NCBI RefSeq assembly: GCF_009674885.1
Contig: NZ_WKKA01000011.1
Coordinates: 29,024 to 93,023, forward strand
Direction of reading: 5' to 3'
DNA length: 64,000 nucleotides
Source of the DNA: Paracoccus sp. S-4012
GTDB lineage: Bacteria; Pseudomonadota; Alphaproteobacteria; Rhodobacterales; Rhodobacteraceae
The translations under genes and the position numbers were made by a program. Shown here piece by piece: positions 1-7,531 of the stretch. How positions within the stretch are numbered: the stretch's first letter is position 1; the number at the start of each line of letters is the position of its first letter. The notes below the pieces were generated by a model. The model did no database searches and was not told the DNA's origin. It saw only the letters and a program-made list of their open reading frames with translations.

Positions 1-282
1 CGCTCGTTCCAGAACGCGGACCTGGGCCTGACCGCGGAGGAGGTGGCCCGCTTCAGCCCGCTCAGCCGCGAGATCAGCCCGGACGCGCCCTTGCTGGTGG
101 CCGTGGGAGGCGCCGAGACGGCGGAGTTCCTGCGCCAGTCGCGCGCCTTCGCCGCGCGCTGCGACGCGCCGTGCCTCGAGGTTCCCGGCGCGAACCACAT
201 CACGGTCCTGCTGGACGAACTGGCGGTTCCGGGCACCGGCTTTCACCGGGAGGTGCTGAGGCGGATGGGCCTGCCCGGCTGA
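1..282 (+). CDS. Alpha/beta hydrolase, C-terminal fragment
   Basis: The reading frame is open from the first base, so the gene starts before the window. About 93 residues remain. They end with a late-strand segment (APLLVAVGGAE) and GANHITVLLDEL, which matches the strand and catalytic-histidine loop at the C-terminus of alpha/beta hydrolases of the esterase/kynurenine-formamidase type. The nucleophile and acid residues lie outside the window, so substrate cannot be judged. It converges on the ABC importer operon, with a GC-rich hairpin between the two stop codons. Confidence 0.65.
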   Translation, partial: RSFQNADLGLTAEEVARFSPLSREISPDAPLLVAVGGAETAEFLRQSRAFAARCDAPCLEVPGANHITVLLDELAVPGTGFHREVLRRMGLPG

Positions 283-287
283 AGATC

Positions 288-305
288 CGGGCGGCGCCCC
301 GCCCG
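288..305. terminator. GC hairpin between convergent genes
   Basis: CGGGCGG (288-294) pairs with CCGCCCG (299-305) around a four-base loop, directly after the hydrolase stop and 26 bases from the stop of the convergent solute-binding protein gene. There is no clean T-tract on either side, so termination is an inference from position and stem strength. Confidence 0.45.
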
Positions 306-331
306 AATCGGTGTTGTTTGCGCGGCCGACG

Positions 332-1600
332 TTACTGCCCGCTGACCTCCGCCAGTGCGGCGTCCACCCGTGCCATGTCCCACTGGTCGAGCGTCGTCAG
401 CTCGCCGTCCGCCACCCCCCAGATCAGGTAGGGGCCGGTGACGTCGCCGTTCTCGTCGAACTTGATGGGGCCTGTCGCGCCCTCGTAGGTGATGGGTTCA
501 CCGGCCGCGATCAACTCTTTGGCTTTCGCGAAGCCCTCGGGGCCCGGATAGATGGTGGTGCCCTGCCCGCCCGTGACCTCGCGCACGGCATCGCGAATGG
601 CCGTGCCGTCCGGCGCACCGGCCTTCTCCAGCGCCAGCAGCGCGACCGCCGTCGCGTCATACATGGTGTGAAGGCCCGGCCCCTCCGGCGGCGAGCCCTT
701 CTCGGCGGTCCAGGCGGCGTTGAAGGCCTCGACTGACGGGCCTTCGGTCTGAGCGTTGTCGATGCCCACCGCCTCCGTCAGGTGCTGCGCGCCGACGGCT
801 TCGACATATTCCCGCGCCCGCATCGCGTTCGAGAGCAGCAACTGCTTGCTGCCGCCGAAGGCCAGCCACTCGCGCGTGATCGTGGCGCCATCGGCCGGGA
901 AGGCCACCAGGAACAGCGCATCCGGCTTGCCCTTCAGCGCGGCGCTGACCTCGGCCCGGTAGGACGCCTGCTCCTGATTGTAGCCGACGACATCCGTGAC
1001 CTCGATCCCCTGCGCCTCGGCCGCCGCGGTGAAGTTCTTTGCCATGGCGTTGCCGTAGTCCGAGTTCACGTAGATGATCGCGACGGACCCGTAGCCTTTC
1101 TCCTTCGCGATCTTGGCCATGACGACCGCCTGCGGGCGGTCTGTGGGCAGCGTGCGGAAGAAGTAGCCCTGCGTTCCGCCCTCCTCCGCAAGCTCGGTGA
1201 AGGTTGGCGCCGAGGAACAGCACGAGATCTGCGTGACCTTGCTGGGCACCGAGACCGAGGTCAGGATCGGCAGGCTGACGCCCGAGGCGATCGCGCCGAG
1301 GATGACCGGCGAGCGGTCGATGGAGACGAGCGTCTTCGCGGCATCGACGCCGACATTGGGCTGGCCCTGATCGTCGCGCAGGACGAAATTCAGCTTGCAG
1401 CCCGCCGCGCCGCCGGCCTCGTTGAAGTGGTCGACCGCAAGGCGACCGGCATCGCCGATGGCCGAACCGATGGCCGCGTTCGGGCCGGTGATCGAAAGCA
1501 CCGCGCCGATGTTGATGGTGCAGTCCTGCGCCGCCGCCGACTGCGCCGCCGCGATCGCGGTGGCTGCCGCAAGGCAGGCCAAAAGCCTCTGTCGGATCAT
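332..1600 (-). CDS. Branched-chain/polar amino acid ABC transporter, solute-binding protein (LivK-type)
   Basis: A 422-residue periplasmic binding protein. Residues 1-24 form a Sec signal peptide with an Ala-rich c-region ending AAAQ, followed by INIGAVLSITGPNAAIG, the usual first strand of the Leu/Ile/Val-binding (periplasmic type I) fold. It would capture an amino acid or related compound and deliver it to the LivH/LivM channel. Its ATG overlaps the stop of livM (ATGA), and a strong AGGAGGAGG Shine-Dalgarno precedes it inside the livM 3' end. It is the last gene of the five-gene operon, and a last-position SBP with its own strong site fits the need for excess binding protein. Substrate cannot be read from sequence; leucine-like or polar compounds are possible. 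Confidence 0.9.
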   Translation of the reverse strand: MIRQRLLACLAAATAIAAAQSAAAQDCTINIGAVLSITGPNAAIGSAIGDAGRLAVDHFNEAGGAAGCKLNFVLRDDQGQPNVGVDAAKTLVSIDRSPVILGAIASGVSLPILTSVSVPSKVTQISCCSSAPTFTELAEEGGTQGYFFRTLPTDRPQAVVMAKIAKEKGYGSVAIIYVNSDYGNAMAKNFTAAAEAQGIEVTDVVGYNQEQASYRAEVSAALKGKPDALFLVAFPADGATITREWLAFGGSKQLLLSNAMRAREYVEAVGAQHLTEAVGIDNAQTEGPSVEAFNAAWTAEKGSPPEGPGLHTMYDATAVALLALEKAGAPDGTAIRDAVREVTGGQGTTIYPGPEGFAKAKELIAAGEPITYEGATGPIKFDENGDVTGPYLIWGVADGELTTLDQWDMARVDAALAEVSGQ

Positions 1601-2604
1601 GGTTGTTGTCCTCCTCCTCCTGTGGACCAGTTCCTGTCCTTTGCAACCGGCGGCGCATTGCTCCGCCCGAAGCGCGCTCCTCCCGCGCGCTCGCCGATCA
1701 TGCCCTGCGGCCGGAACAGCAGCGTGGAGACGATCACCAGCCCGATCAGCATGGTCTGGATCGCCCCGGCCTGCGCGTGGAACCCGACGGGAACCAGCCG
1801 CGAGATCAGCAGCCCGCTCATCGTCCAGAGGCCCCAGACCGTCACCGCGCCGACCAGCGCACCGGCGTTGTTGCCGCTGCCGCCCACGATCAGCATGGCC
1901 CAGATCTGGAAGGTCAGGATCGGCAGGAAGTCGAGCGGGCTGACAAAGCCGATGAAGCCGACGTAGAGGCCTCCCGCGAGGCCGGTCAGCATGCAGCCGA
2001 GCACGAAGGCCTGCAGCCGGATCGCGGCGATGTTCTTGCCCAGCGCACGTGCCGCGACCTCGTCCTCGCGCAGCGCGTTCAGCAGCCGGCCCCAGGGCGA
2101 ACGCACCACCGCCTCAAGCGCGAGATAGATGATGCCGACGGTCGCCAGCATGGCGGCCAGGAAGACGAGGCCGTAGAGGTCGGGATCGTCGAAGCGGTCA
2201 GCGAACGGCCGCGGCAGGCCGACGAGCCCGTTGGCGCCGCCGGTGAGCGACTCGAAGTTCAGCGCGACGAGCTGGATCGAGATGGCGATGCCGAAGGTCG
2301 TGATCGCGAGGTATTCCCCCCGCAGCCGCAGCGTGGCGAGGCCGACGATGAGGGCGGCGATTCCCGACAGCACCATCCCGCCAAACAGCGCGAGTGGAAA
2401 CGGCAGCCCGAAGCCGCCGATCAGCGCGGCGCGGTCGGGTCCGGCGAGGATGGCCGTCCCGTAGGCGCCCACGGCGTAGAAACCGACGATCCCGGCGTTG
2501 AAGAGCCCGGTATAGCCCCATTGCAGGTTCAGCCCCAGAACAACGATCGCGTAGATCGACGCCACGGTCAGGAAGAACACCAGATAGATGGCCAGACCAG
2601 TCAT
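1597..2604 (-). CDS. livM: Branched-chain amino acid ABC transporter permease LivM
   Basis: A 335-residue inner-membrane permease with eight or more hydrophobic segments. It carries the LivM signatures NLQWGYTGLFNAGIVGFYAVGAY near residues 25-47 and a late EDEVAARALGKN segment, the coupling helix that docks on the ATPase. The start was set at MTGLAIYLV because its ATG overlaps the livH stop (ATGA at 2601-2604); an upstream extension would only translate livH out of frame. It pairs with LivH to form the transmembrane channel. Confidence 0.9.
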   Translation of the reverse strand: MTGLAIYLVFFLTVASIYAIVVLGLNLQWGYTGLFNAGIVGFYAVGAYGTAILAGPDRAALIGGFGLPFPLALFGGMVLSGIAALIVGLATLRLRGEYLAITTFGIAISIQLVALNFESLTGGANGLVGLPRPFADRFDDPDLYGLVFLAAMLATVGIIYLALEAVVRSPWGRLLNALREDEVAARALGKNIAAIRLQAFVLGCMLTGLAGGLYVGFIGFVSPLDFLPILTFQIWAMLIVGGSGNNAGALVGAVTVWGLWTMSGLLISRLVPVGFHAQAGAIQTMLIGLVIVSTLLFRPQGMIGERAGGARFGRSNAPPVAKDRNWSTGGGGQQP

Positions 2605-3506
2605 CGCGCGACTCCGAGGGCGCCGAAGAGGCCGCCGGGCCGGATGAACAGCACCGCCAGCAGGATCAGGAACGGCACCGCCGGCTTGTATTCCGGCGGA
2701 ATGATCAGGACCGACAGCGACTCGGCCAGCCCGACGATCATGCCGCCCATGAGCGCGCCGGTGACGTTGCCCAGACCGCCCAGGATCGCCGCGGTGAACA
2801 GGGGCAGGATCAGGTGGAAGCCTATCTCGGGCCGGAGTTGCACGCTCAGCCCGTAGAGAACCCCCGCGATCGCCGCCATCGAGCCGCCGATGATCCAGGT
2901 CCAGCGCGTGACCCGCGCCACATCGACGCCGTTCACCCGCGTCAGGTCCGGGTTCTCGGCCAGTGCCCGCATCGACAGTCCGAGCGTCGTGCGCTGCAAG
3001 AACAGGTGCAGCGCCAGCCACAGCGCCGCCGTCAGGCCGAAGGTGAACACCTGATCGGGCAGCAGCATCAGCCCCGGCAGCACCTCCACCGCGAAGGTCA
3101 GCTCGTTAGAATAATACTGCGCCGAGCCACCGAAGATCAGCAGCACCGCCATCCGCACCAGCAGCGCGACGCCGAAGGAGGCGAAGACCAGCGTCATCGA
3201 CTCGCTGCGCCGCGCCCGGAGCGGGCGGAAGACGGCGGCATCAGCGGCGAGCGCCAAGGCCGAACTTGCCGCCATCGCAACGACGATCCCGATAAGCAGC
3301 GGTAGCCCGAAGGAGAACGGCGCGATCGCCCCGACCAGCGGCGGCAGCACGGCCACGACCGCGAGGGCCACATAAGCGCCCCAGGTGATCAACTCGGCAT
3401 GGGCGAAGTTGGCGAAGCGCAGGATGCCCATCGTCAGCGTCAGCCCGATCGCGCCCAGCGCGATGATCGAGCCGTTCAGCAGCCCGTCAGCTATGGCTTG
3501 CAGCAT
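2601..3506 (-). CDS. livH: Branched-chain amino acid ABC transporter permease LivH
   Basis: A 301-residue permease beginning MLQAIADGLLNGSIIALGAIG, the classic N-terminus of LivH, followed by LTMGILRFANFAHAELITWGAY. The coupling-helix motif RALAENPDLTRVNGVDV is present in the second half. The start at 3506 lies inside the 3' end of livF (20-base overlap), suggesting translational coupling. It forms a heterodimeric channel with LivM in the inner membrane. Confidence 0.92.
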   Translation of the reverse strand: MLQAIADGLLNGSIIALGAIGLTLTMGILRFANFAHAELITWGAYVALAVVAVLPPLVGAIAPFSFGLPLLIGIVVAMAASSALALAADAAVFRPLRARRSESMTLVFASFGVALLVRMAVLLIFGGSAQYYSNELTFAVEVLPGLMLLPDQVFTFGLTAALWLALHLFLQRTTLGLSMRALAENPDLTRVNGVDVARVTRWTWIIGGSMAAIAGVLYGLSVQLRPEIGFHLILPLFTAAILGGLGNVTGALMGGMIVGLAESLSVLIIPPEYKPAVPFLILLAVLFIRPGGLFGALGVAR

Positions 3507-4242
3507 GACCCCTCCGGTGGCCGCCGCCCAGATAGACGCGCCGCATCTCGGGATCCTGCGCCAGCTGGTCCGAGCGCCCGTCGATCGCGTTGCGCCCGTC
3601 CGCCAGCACATAGGTGCGGTCTGAAATTCGCATCGCCGCCTTCACGTTCTGCTCGACCATCAGAATCGTGGTGCCCGCGGCCGAGAGCGCCACGAGATGC
3701 TCGAACACCTCGCCGACGAGGCGCGGAGAGAGGCCAGCGCTCGGCTCGTCCAGCATCAGGATCGCGGGCTGGATCAGCATGGCGCGGGCCACCGCCAGCA
3801 TCTGCCTCTGCCCGCCCGACAGCGCCCCGGCCCGGTGGCGGCGGTGCCGCGCCAGATCGGGGAAGCGGATCAAGGCCTCGTCGATCCGCGACGAAGCCAG
3901 ATCGCGCGACAGCGACGACGCGCCGAGGCGCAGGTTCTCGGCCACCGTGAGGCTCGCGAACACGTTCCCGAGTTGCGGGACATAGGCCAGGCCGACCGAC
4001 TCGAGGCAGTGGGTGGCGATCCCAGTGGCAGGTTTGCCGTCTATCGTGACGGTGCCGCCGATCACCGGGATCAGCCCGGCGACGGCCTTCAGCAGCGTGG
4101 ACTTTCCGGCGCCGTTCGGACCGACCACGGTGACGAATTCGCCCGCCTCGACGCGCAGATCGACGCCGTGCAGGATCGGCAGGTCGCGGCGGTAGCCCGC
4201 CACGAGCGCCTCGACCAGCAGGCGCGGCACGGGCGCGCTCAT
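3487..4242 (-). CDS. livF: Branched-chain amino acid ABC transporter ATP-binding protein LivF
   Basis: A 251-residue ABC ATPase. Walker A GPNGAGKS is at residues 41-48, the signature is LSGGQRQM and Walker B is ILMLDEP with the following SAGLSP typical of LivF. Its ATG overlaps the livG stop (ATGA). It hydrolyses ATP on the cytoplasmic face as a heterodimer with LivG. The last residues are His/Arg-rich and overlap livH; this tail is probably a by-product of the overlap. Confidence 0.92.
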   Translation of the reverse strand: MSAPVPRLLVEALVAGYRRDLPILHGVDLRVEAGEFVTVVGPNGAGKSTLLKAVAGLIPVIGGTVTIDGKPATGIATHCLESVGLAYVPQLGNVFASLTVAENLRLGASSLSRDLASSRIDEALIRFPDLARHRRHRAGALSGGQRQMLAVARAMLIQPAILMLDEPSAGLSPRLVGEVFEHLVALSAAGTTILMVEQNVKAAMRISDRTYVLADGRNAIDGRSDQLAQDPEMRRVYLGGGHRRGHAASHS

Positions 4243-5030
4243 GCCGCCTCGCCGCCCAGATAGGCGTCGATCACGTCGTCGCGGGCCATGATCTCGGCCG
4301 GCGGCCCCTCGGCGATCTTGCGGCCTGCCGCCATGACCACCAGCCGGTCGGCCAGGGCGGTGATGAAATCCATGTTGTGTTCGATGATCAGGAAGGTCAT
4401 GCCGCGCCGGTTCAGCTCGGCGATCCGGTCGGTGATGATCTCCAGCAGTGCCGGGTTCACGCCCGCCCCCGGCTCGTCCAGCAGCACGATCCGCGGCCGC
4501 GACATCAGCGCCCGCGCCAGCTCCACCAGCTTCTGCTGCCCGCCCGAGATCGCGCCCGCAGGCTGATCGGCGACGCGCGCGAGGTTGCAGAACTCGATGA
4601 TCGCGTCCGCCTCGTCCCGCAGCCGCCGCTCGGTCGCGGCGACTGCGCCGCGGCGGACCCAGTTGTTCCAGAAACGCTCGCCCGGCTGGTTCTTCGCCGC
4701 CAGAATTACGTTGTCGCGCACGCTGAGGCGGGCGAATGGGCGGGCAATCTGGAAAGTGCGCGCCAGTCCCGCGGCGAAGATGCTATGCGGCGGCAAGCCC
4801 GCGACCGGCTGCCCGTCGAGGCGGATGTCGCCTGTGTCGGGGACAAGCTCGCCGCAGACGGTGTTGAAGAGCGTGGTCTTGCCCGCGCCGTTCGGCCCGA
4901 TCAGACCCGTGATCCGCCCCGCCTCGACCTCGAAGCTGACGTTATCCACCGCGCGCAGCCCGGAAAAACTGCGGCTCACCCCCGAGAGGCTGAGCACCCC
5001 CCCGGCGCCAACGAACTCATCGGATTGCAT
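4239..5030 (-). CDS. livG: Branched-chain amino acid ABC transporter ATP-binding protein LivG
   Basis: A 263-residue ATPase, first gene of the importer operon. Walker A GPNGAGKT is near residues 45-52, the signature is ISGGQQKL and Walker B is IVLLDEPGAGVNP, the LivG form. An in-frame ATG exists 17 codons upstream (5081), but it would lie inside the 14-bp palindrome at 5075-5088, so the start at 5030 (MQSDEF) is preferred. A GAGAG tract lies ten bases before that ATG. Works with LivF, LivH, LivM and the SBP. Confidence 0.88.
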   Translation of the reverse strand: MQSDEFVGAGGVLSLSGVSRSFSGLRAVDNVSFEVEAGRITGLIGPNGAGKTTLFNTVCGELVPDTGDIRLDGQPVAGLPPHSIFAAGLARTFQIARPFARLSVRDNVILAAKNQPGERFWNNWVRRGAVAATERRLRDEADAIIEFCNLARVADQPAGAISGGQQKLVELARALMSRPRIVLLDEPGAGVNPALLEIITDRIAELNRRGMTFLIIEHNMDFITALADRLVVMAAGRKIAEGPPAEIMARDDVIDAYLGGEAA

Positions 5031-5074
5031 CAGTCTGGGACTCTCGGGTGCGACATTGACGCACAGGCTAGATT

Positions 5075-5088
5075 TGATCATATGATCA
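5075..5088. promoter_or_regulatory. Perfect palindromic operator-like site between livG and ridA
   Basis: TGATCATATGATCA is a perfect 14-bp palindrome midway between the divergent livG and ridA start codons (44 and 23 bases away). The half-site spacing and AT core in an otherwise very GC-rich region look like a dimeric repressor site of the GntR/FadR kind. It is not an FNR box, since TTGAT and ATCA are six rather than four bases apart. No regulator gene is adjacent. Confidence 0.55.
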
Positions 5089-5111
5089 CGTCAAGCACCA
5101 AGGGGCAGGCC

Positions 5112-5534
5112 ATGATCGAGCGCAGGACCATCAACTCGGGCTCGGTGTTCGAGGAACTGGCCGGTTACTCGCGCGCGGTGATCCAGGGCGACTGGGTCTT
5201 CGTCTCGGGCACCGCCGGTTACGACTTCCAGACGCGCGAGATCTCGCCCGACCCGGCCGAGCAGGCGCGCCAGTCCCTCAGGACCATCGCCGCCACGCTC
5301 GAGCAGGCGGGCGCGAGCCTTTCCGACATCGTCCAGGTCCGGGTGTTCCTGTCCGACCGCGCCCATGTCGAACCGGTCTCGCGCGTCCTCGGGGCCACCT
5401 TCTCCGATCCGCGGCCGACCAACACCACCATCATCTGCGGCTTCGCGATGGAGGAGATGAAGGTGGAACTGGAGGTCACGGCACTGAAACGCGGCGCGTC
5501 GGGACAGAACCCGAGCCCCTCCGCTCGGCGGTGA
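5112..5534 (+). CDS. RidA family reactive imine/enamine deaminase
   Basis: A 140-residue RidA/YjgF-family protein. The fold landmarks are WVFVSGTAGYD, a central SLRTIAATLEQAGASLSDIVQ helix-strand and the late RPTNTTIICGFA strand ending in a glutamate-rich EMKVELEVTAL. It lacks the canonical arginine of the RidA subfamily in the usual RxxxxV context, so it may belong to a Rid paralogue group. Such enzymes hydrolyse imino acids released by amino-acid oxidases. The downstream FAD oxidase gene begins 16 bases after its stop, so the two are very likely co-transcribed. A GGGGCAGG tract precedes the ATG. Confidence 0.85.
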   Translation: MIERRTINSGSVFEELAGYSRAVIQGDWVFVSGTAGYDFQTREISPDPAEQARQSLRTIAATLEQAGASLSDIVQVRVFLSDRAHVEPVSRVLGATFSDPRPTNTTIICGFAMEEMKVELEVTALKRGASGQNPSPSARR

Positions 5535-5550
5535 CAGTAGGGGCGCACGG

Positions 5551-6852
5551 ATGATCGTAGAGGCGCCTCCGACGCTCTGGCACGCGACGACGGCGGCCGC
5601 GCCCGTTCGCCCGGCCGCGGCCGGAGAGATGGAGGCCGATCTCGCCATCGTCGGCGGCGGCTTTGCAGGCCTCTCGTCCGCGCTCCATGCGGCCGAAGCG
5701 GGCCTCTCCGTGATCCTTCTGGAAGGCGCGACTCTTGCCTGGGGGGCGAGCGGCCGCAACGCCGGTTTCGTGGTGCCGAACTTTGCCAAGGTGGACCCGG
5801 AGGACGTCGTTGCGCGACTGGGCGATGAGCGCGGCCGGCGGCTCGTGGGCTTCGCTGCCGGCTCGGCCGATCTGGTCTTCGGACTCATTCGCCGGCACGG
5901 CATTGCCTGCGACGCGCTGCAGTCCGGCTGGATACAACCCGCGCCGACGGCAGCCGCCCTGAGCAGGACGCATGAGCGCGCGCGGCAATGGGCTGGGCTT
6001 GGCCGACCGGCCGAGCCTCTGGGCAAGGCGGAAGTCACGGCGCTGACGGGTGCGCAAGGTTATCTCGGCGGCTGGATCGACCGTTCCGGCGGCGTGCTGA
6101 ACCCGGTGGCCTATGCCCGCGGCCTTGCCGACGCGGCAGAGGCGGCAGGGGCGCGGGTCCATGAGAACAGCGCCGTCATCTCGATATCGGGTGACGGCCA
6201 CGGCTGGAAACTTGGCACGGGCGGGGCGATAGTCCGCGCGCGACGGGTGGTCCTCGCCACCAACGCTTATGGCGCGGCAATCGCATCCGCCGCGGCGCGC
6301 TCGTTCTTCCCGCTCCGCGTGTTCCAGATCGCGACCGAACCGCTCCCCGCATCGGTGCGCGAGCGAGTGCTGCCGGGGGGCCAGTGCGTCTCGGACACCC
6401 GGCGCAATCTCTTCACGTTCCGCTTTGACGCCCAGAACCGGCTCATTTCGGGCGGGATGCATGTCCTCTCGGCCGGGGCCGAGACGAGGGTTCCGCGCGA
6501 GATCCATGCGCGGCTCGCCCGCCTGCTCGACCTGCCAGACCTTCCGCCCATCGCCTTCGCATGGTCGGGTCAGGCGGCGGTGATGCCGGATTTCTTGCCG
6601 TGCGTGATCGAACTCGGGTCAGGCCTGATCGCACCCTTCGCCTGCAACGGCCGCGGCATCGCCATGACCACGGCCCTCGGGCCCGAACTCGCCGCATGGG
6701 CAGCAGGACGCCCGTTGGGGGAGTTGGCACTGCCCTCAGCTGCACCACAGCCGATCCCGCTCCACGGCCTGATGCGCCACGCGCCGAACGCGCTCCTGCC
6801 ATGGAGCCGACTTCGTGACCGATGGGACGAGCGGTCATCGGCTGAAAATTAA
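5551..6852 (+). CDS. FAD-dependent amino acid oxidase/dehydrogenase (DadA/DAO family)
   Basis: A 433-residue flavoprotein. The dinucleotide-binding motif GGGFAG is at residues 35-40, followed by an acidic strand end (LLEGATLAWGASGRNAGF), the DAO-family GASGRN flavin-contact motif. The C-terminus has the second FAD contact region around ACNGRGIAMTTALG. It would oxidise an amine or amino acid to the imine, which the co-operonic RidA could then hydrolyse. The adjacent amino-acid importer suggests the substrate is imported by it. Substrate unknown; a glycine-oxidase or gamma-glutamylputrescine-oxidase-like activity is also possible. Confidence 0.85.
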   Translation: MIVEAPPTLWHATTAAAPVRPAAAGEMEADLAIVGGGFAGLSSALHAAEAGLSVILLEGATLAWGASGRNAGFVVPNFAKVDPEDVVARLGDERGRRLVGFAAGSADLVFGLIRRHGIACDALQSGWIQPAPTAAALSRTHERARQWAGLGRPAEPLGKAEVTALTGAQGYLGGWIDRSGGVLNPVAYARGLADAAEAAGARVHENSAVISISGDGHGWKLGTGGAIVRARRVVLATNAYGAAIASAAARSFFPLRVFQIATEPLPASVRERVLPGGQCVSDTRRNLFTFRFDAQNRLISGGMHVLSAGAETRVPREIHARLARLLDLPDLPPIAFAWSGQAAVMPDFLPCVIELGSGLIAPFACNGRGIAMTTALGPELAAWAAGRPLGELALPSAAPQPIPLHGLMRHAPNALLPWSRLRDRWDERSSAEN

Positions 6853-7181
6853 ACGAAAATCGGGTCACCAAGCGCCGCTTCGGCTTGGCAGCGCAAAGTT
6901 TACGGCTCGATCCGAAAGCAGCGTTCCAGATGCCAGTTGCCGCTTTTTCTGAACAGCAACTACAACATCACCAGATTGCAAATCTGGGGGTCGGGCGTTC
7001 GAAACGCTCGGGTCCGCCATTTAGCTCCTTGTTTTCAGCGCACGGGGCCGTGGCAATTCAGGCTTGCTTGACGGCCAGCCTTTCCCCCGCCTGTGCATCG
7101 GGCTACCGCAAACCCCCCGAAGGGGTCAGCGGTAACCGCAGTTCCAAGCCTGCCGCTACAGAGACGCGCGGGGCCGCGCGC
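6853..7181. other. Gene-free stretch with tRNA relic
   Basis: This 329-base gap between the oxidase and the convergent small periplasmic-protein gene holds a tRNA 3'-half-like sequence (6971-7020, listed separately) in a locally AT-richer context. It also has a C/G-run region near 7105-7140 in which GGCTACCGC and GCGGTAACC face each other around a CCCCCCGAAGGGG hairpin, a plausible terminator for either side. No ORF with coding character was found. Confidence 0.5.
6971..7020 (+). pseudogene. tRNA 3'-half relic (Cys-like GCA anticodon)
   Basis: The anticodon stem CCAGA/TCTGG (6971-6975, 6983-6987) encloses loop TTGCAAA, with U33 and anticodon GCA. A five-base variable region follows, then a T-arm GGGCG/CGCTC enclosing TTCGAAA with correct G53-C61. 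The acceptor 3' strand GGGTCCG follows and then CCAT rather than NCCA. No matching 5' acceptor strand or D-arm exists upstream, so only the 3' half of a tRNA is present, as expected for an integration scar at a tRNA gene. Confidence 0.5.
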
Positions 7182-7529
7182 CTACTCCGCCCCGATCACC
7201 GCCTGCGCGGACACCGCGCAGAACACGCCCTCGCTCGCCTCGCATGCCTCACCTTCCGCCAGCGGCGCAATCTCCGCGGCGTCCTCGCCGATCTCCACCC
7301 GCCAGCGGTGGACATAGGCCGACGCCTCTGCCCCCGGCACATAGGGCTCGACCGCGAGCGACGTCGCGCCGCAGCGGATCGCGTGGATCTCGGTCTCCGC
7401 TTCGGTCAGGACCCGGCCCAGCACCGCGGCCCGGCCGAGGCATTCCTCGGCCGTCTCGGCGGGGGCGAGGGACAGGTGCGGCGGGCCGCCTGCCGCGGCG
7501 GTCAGGACGATCAGGATCGGCTTCAGCAT
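7182..7529 (-). CDS. Small secreted hypothetical protein
   Basis: A 115-residue protein with an N-terminal hydrophobic stretch (MLKPILIVLTAAAG) that could be a signal peptide. Three cysteines are present (CLGRA, IRCGA, GEACEASEGVFC region), which could form disulphides in the periplasm. A GAGGCG tract precedes the ATG at 7529, two bases beyond the stop of the upstream aminotransferase, so they are one operon. I do not recognise the family; a role linked to the aminotransferase is only inferred from the spacing. Confidence 0.7.
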   Translation of the reverse strand: MLKPILIVLTAAAGGPPHLSLAPAETAEECLGRAAVLGRVLTEAETEIHAIRCGATSLAVEPYVPGAEASAYVHRWRVEIGEDAAEIAPLAEGEACEASEGVFCAVSAQAVIGAE

Positions 7530-7531
7530 CG

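Noticed and set aside
5074..5089. FNR/Anr box at the livG-ridA palindrome
   Set aside because: The TTGAT and ATCA halves are six bases apart, but FNR sites need four.
6897..7020. Complete tRNA-Cys gene
   Set aside because: No 5' acceptor strand complementary to GGGTCCG and no D-arm upstream; only a 3' half is supported.
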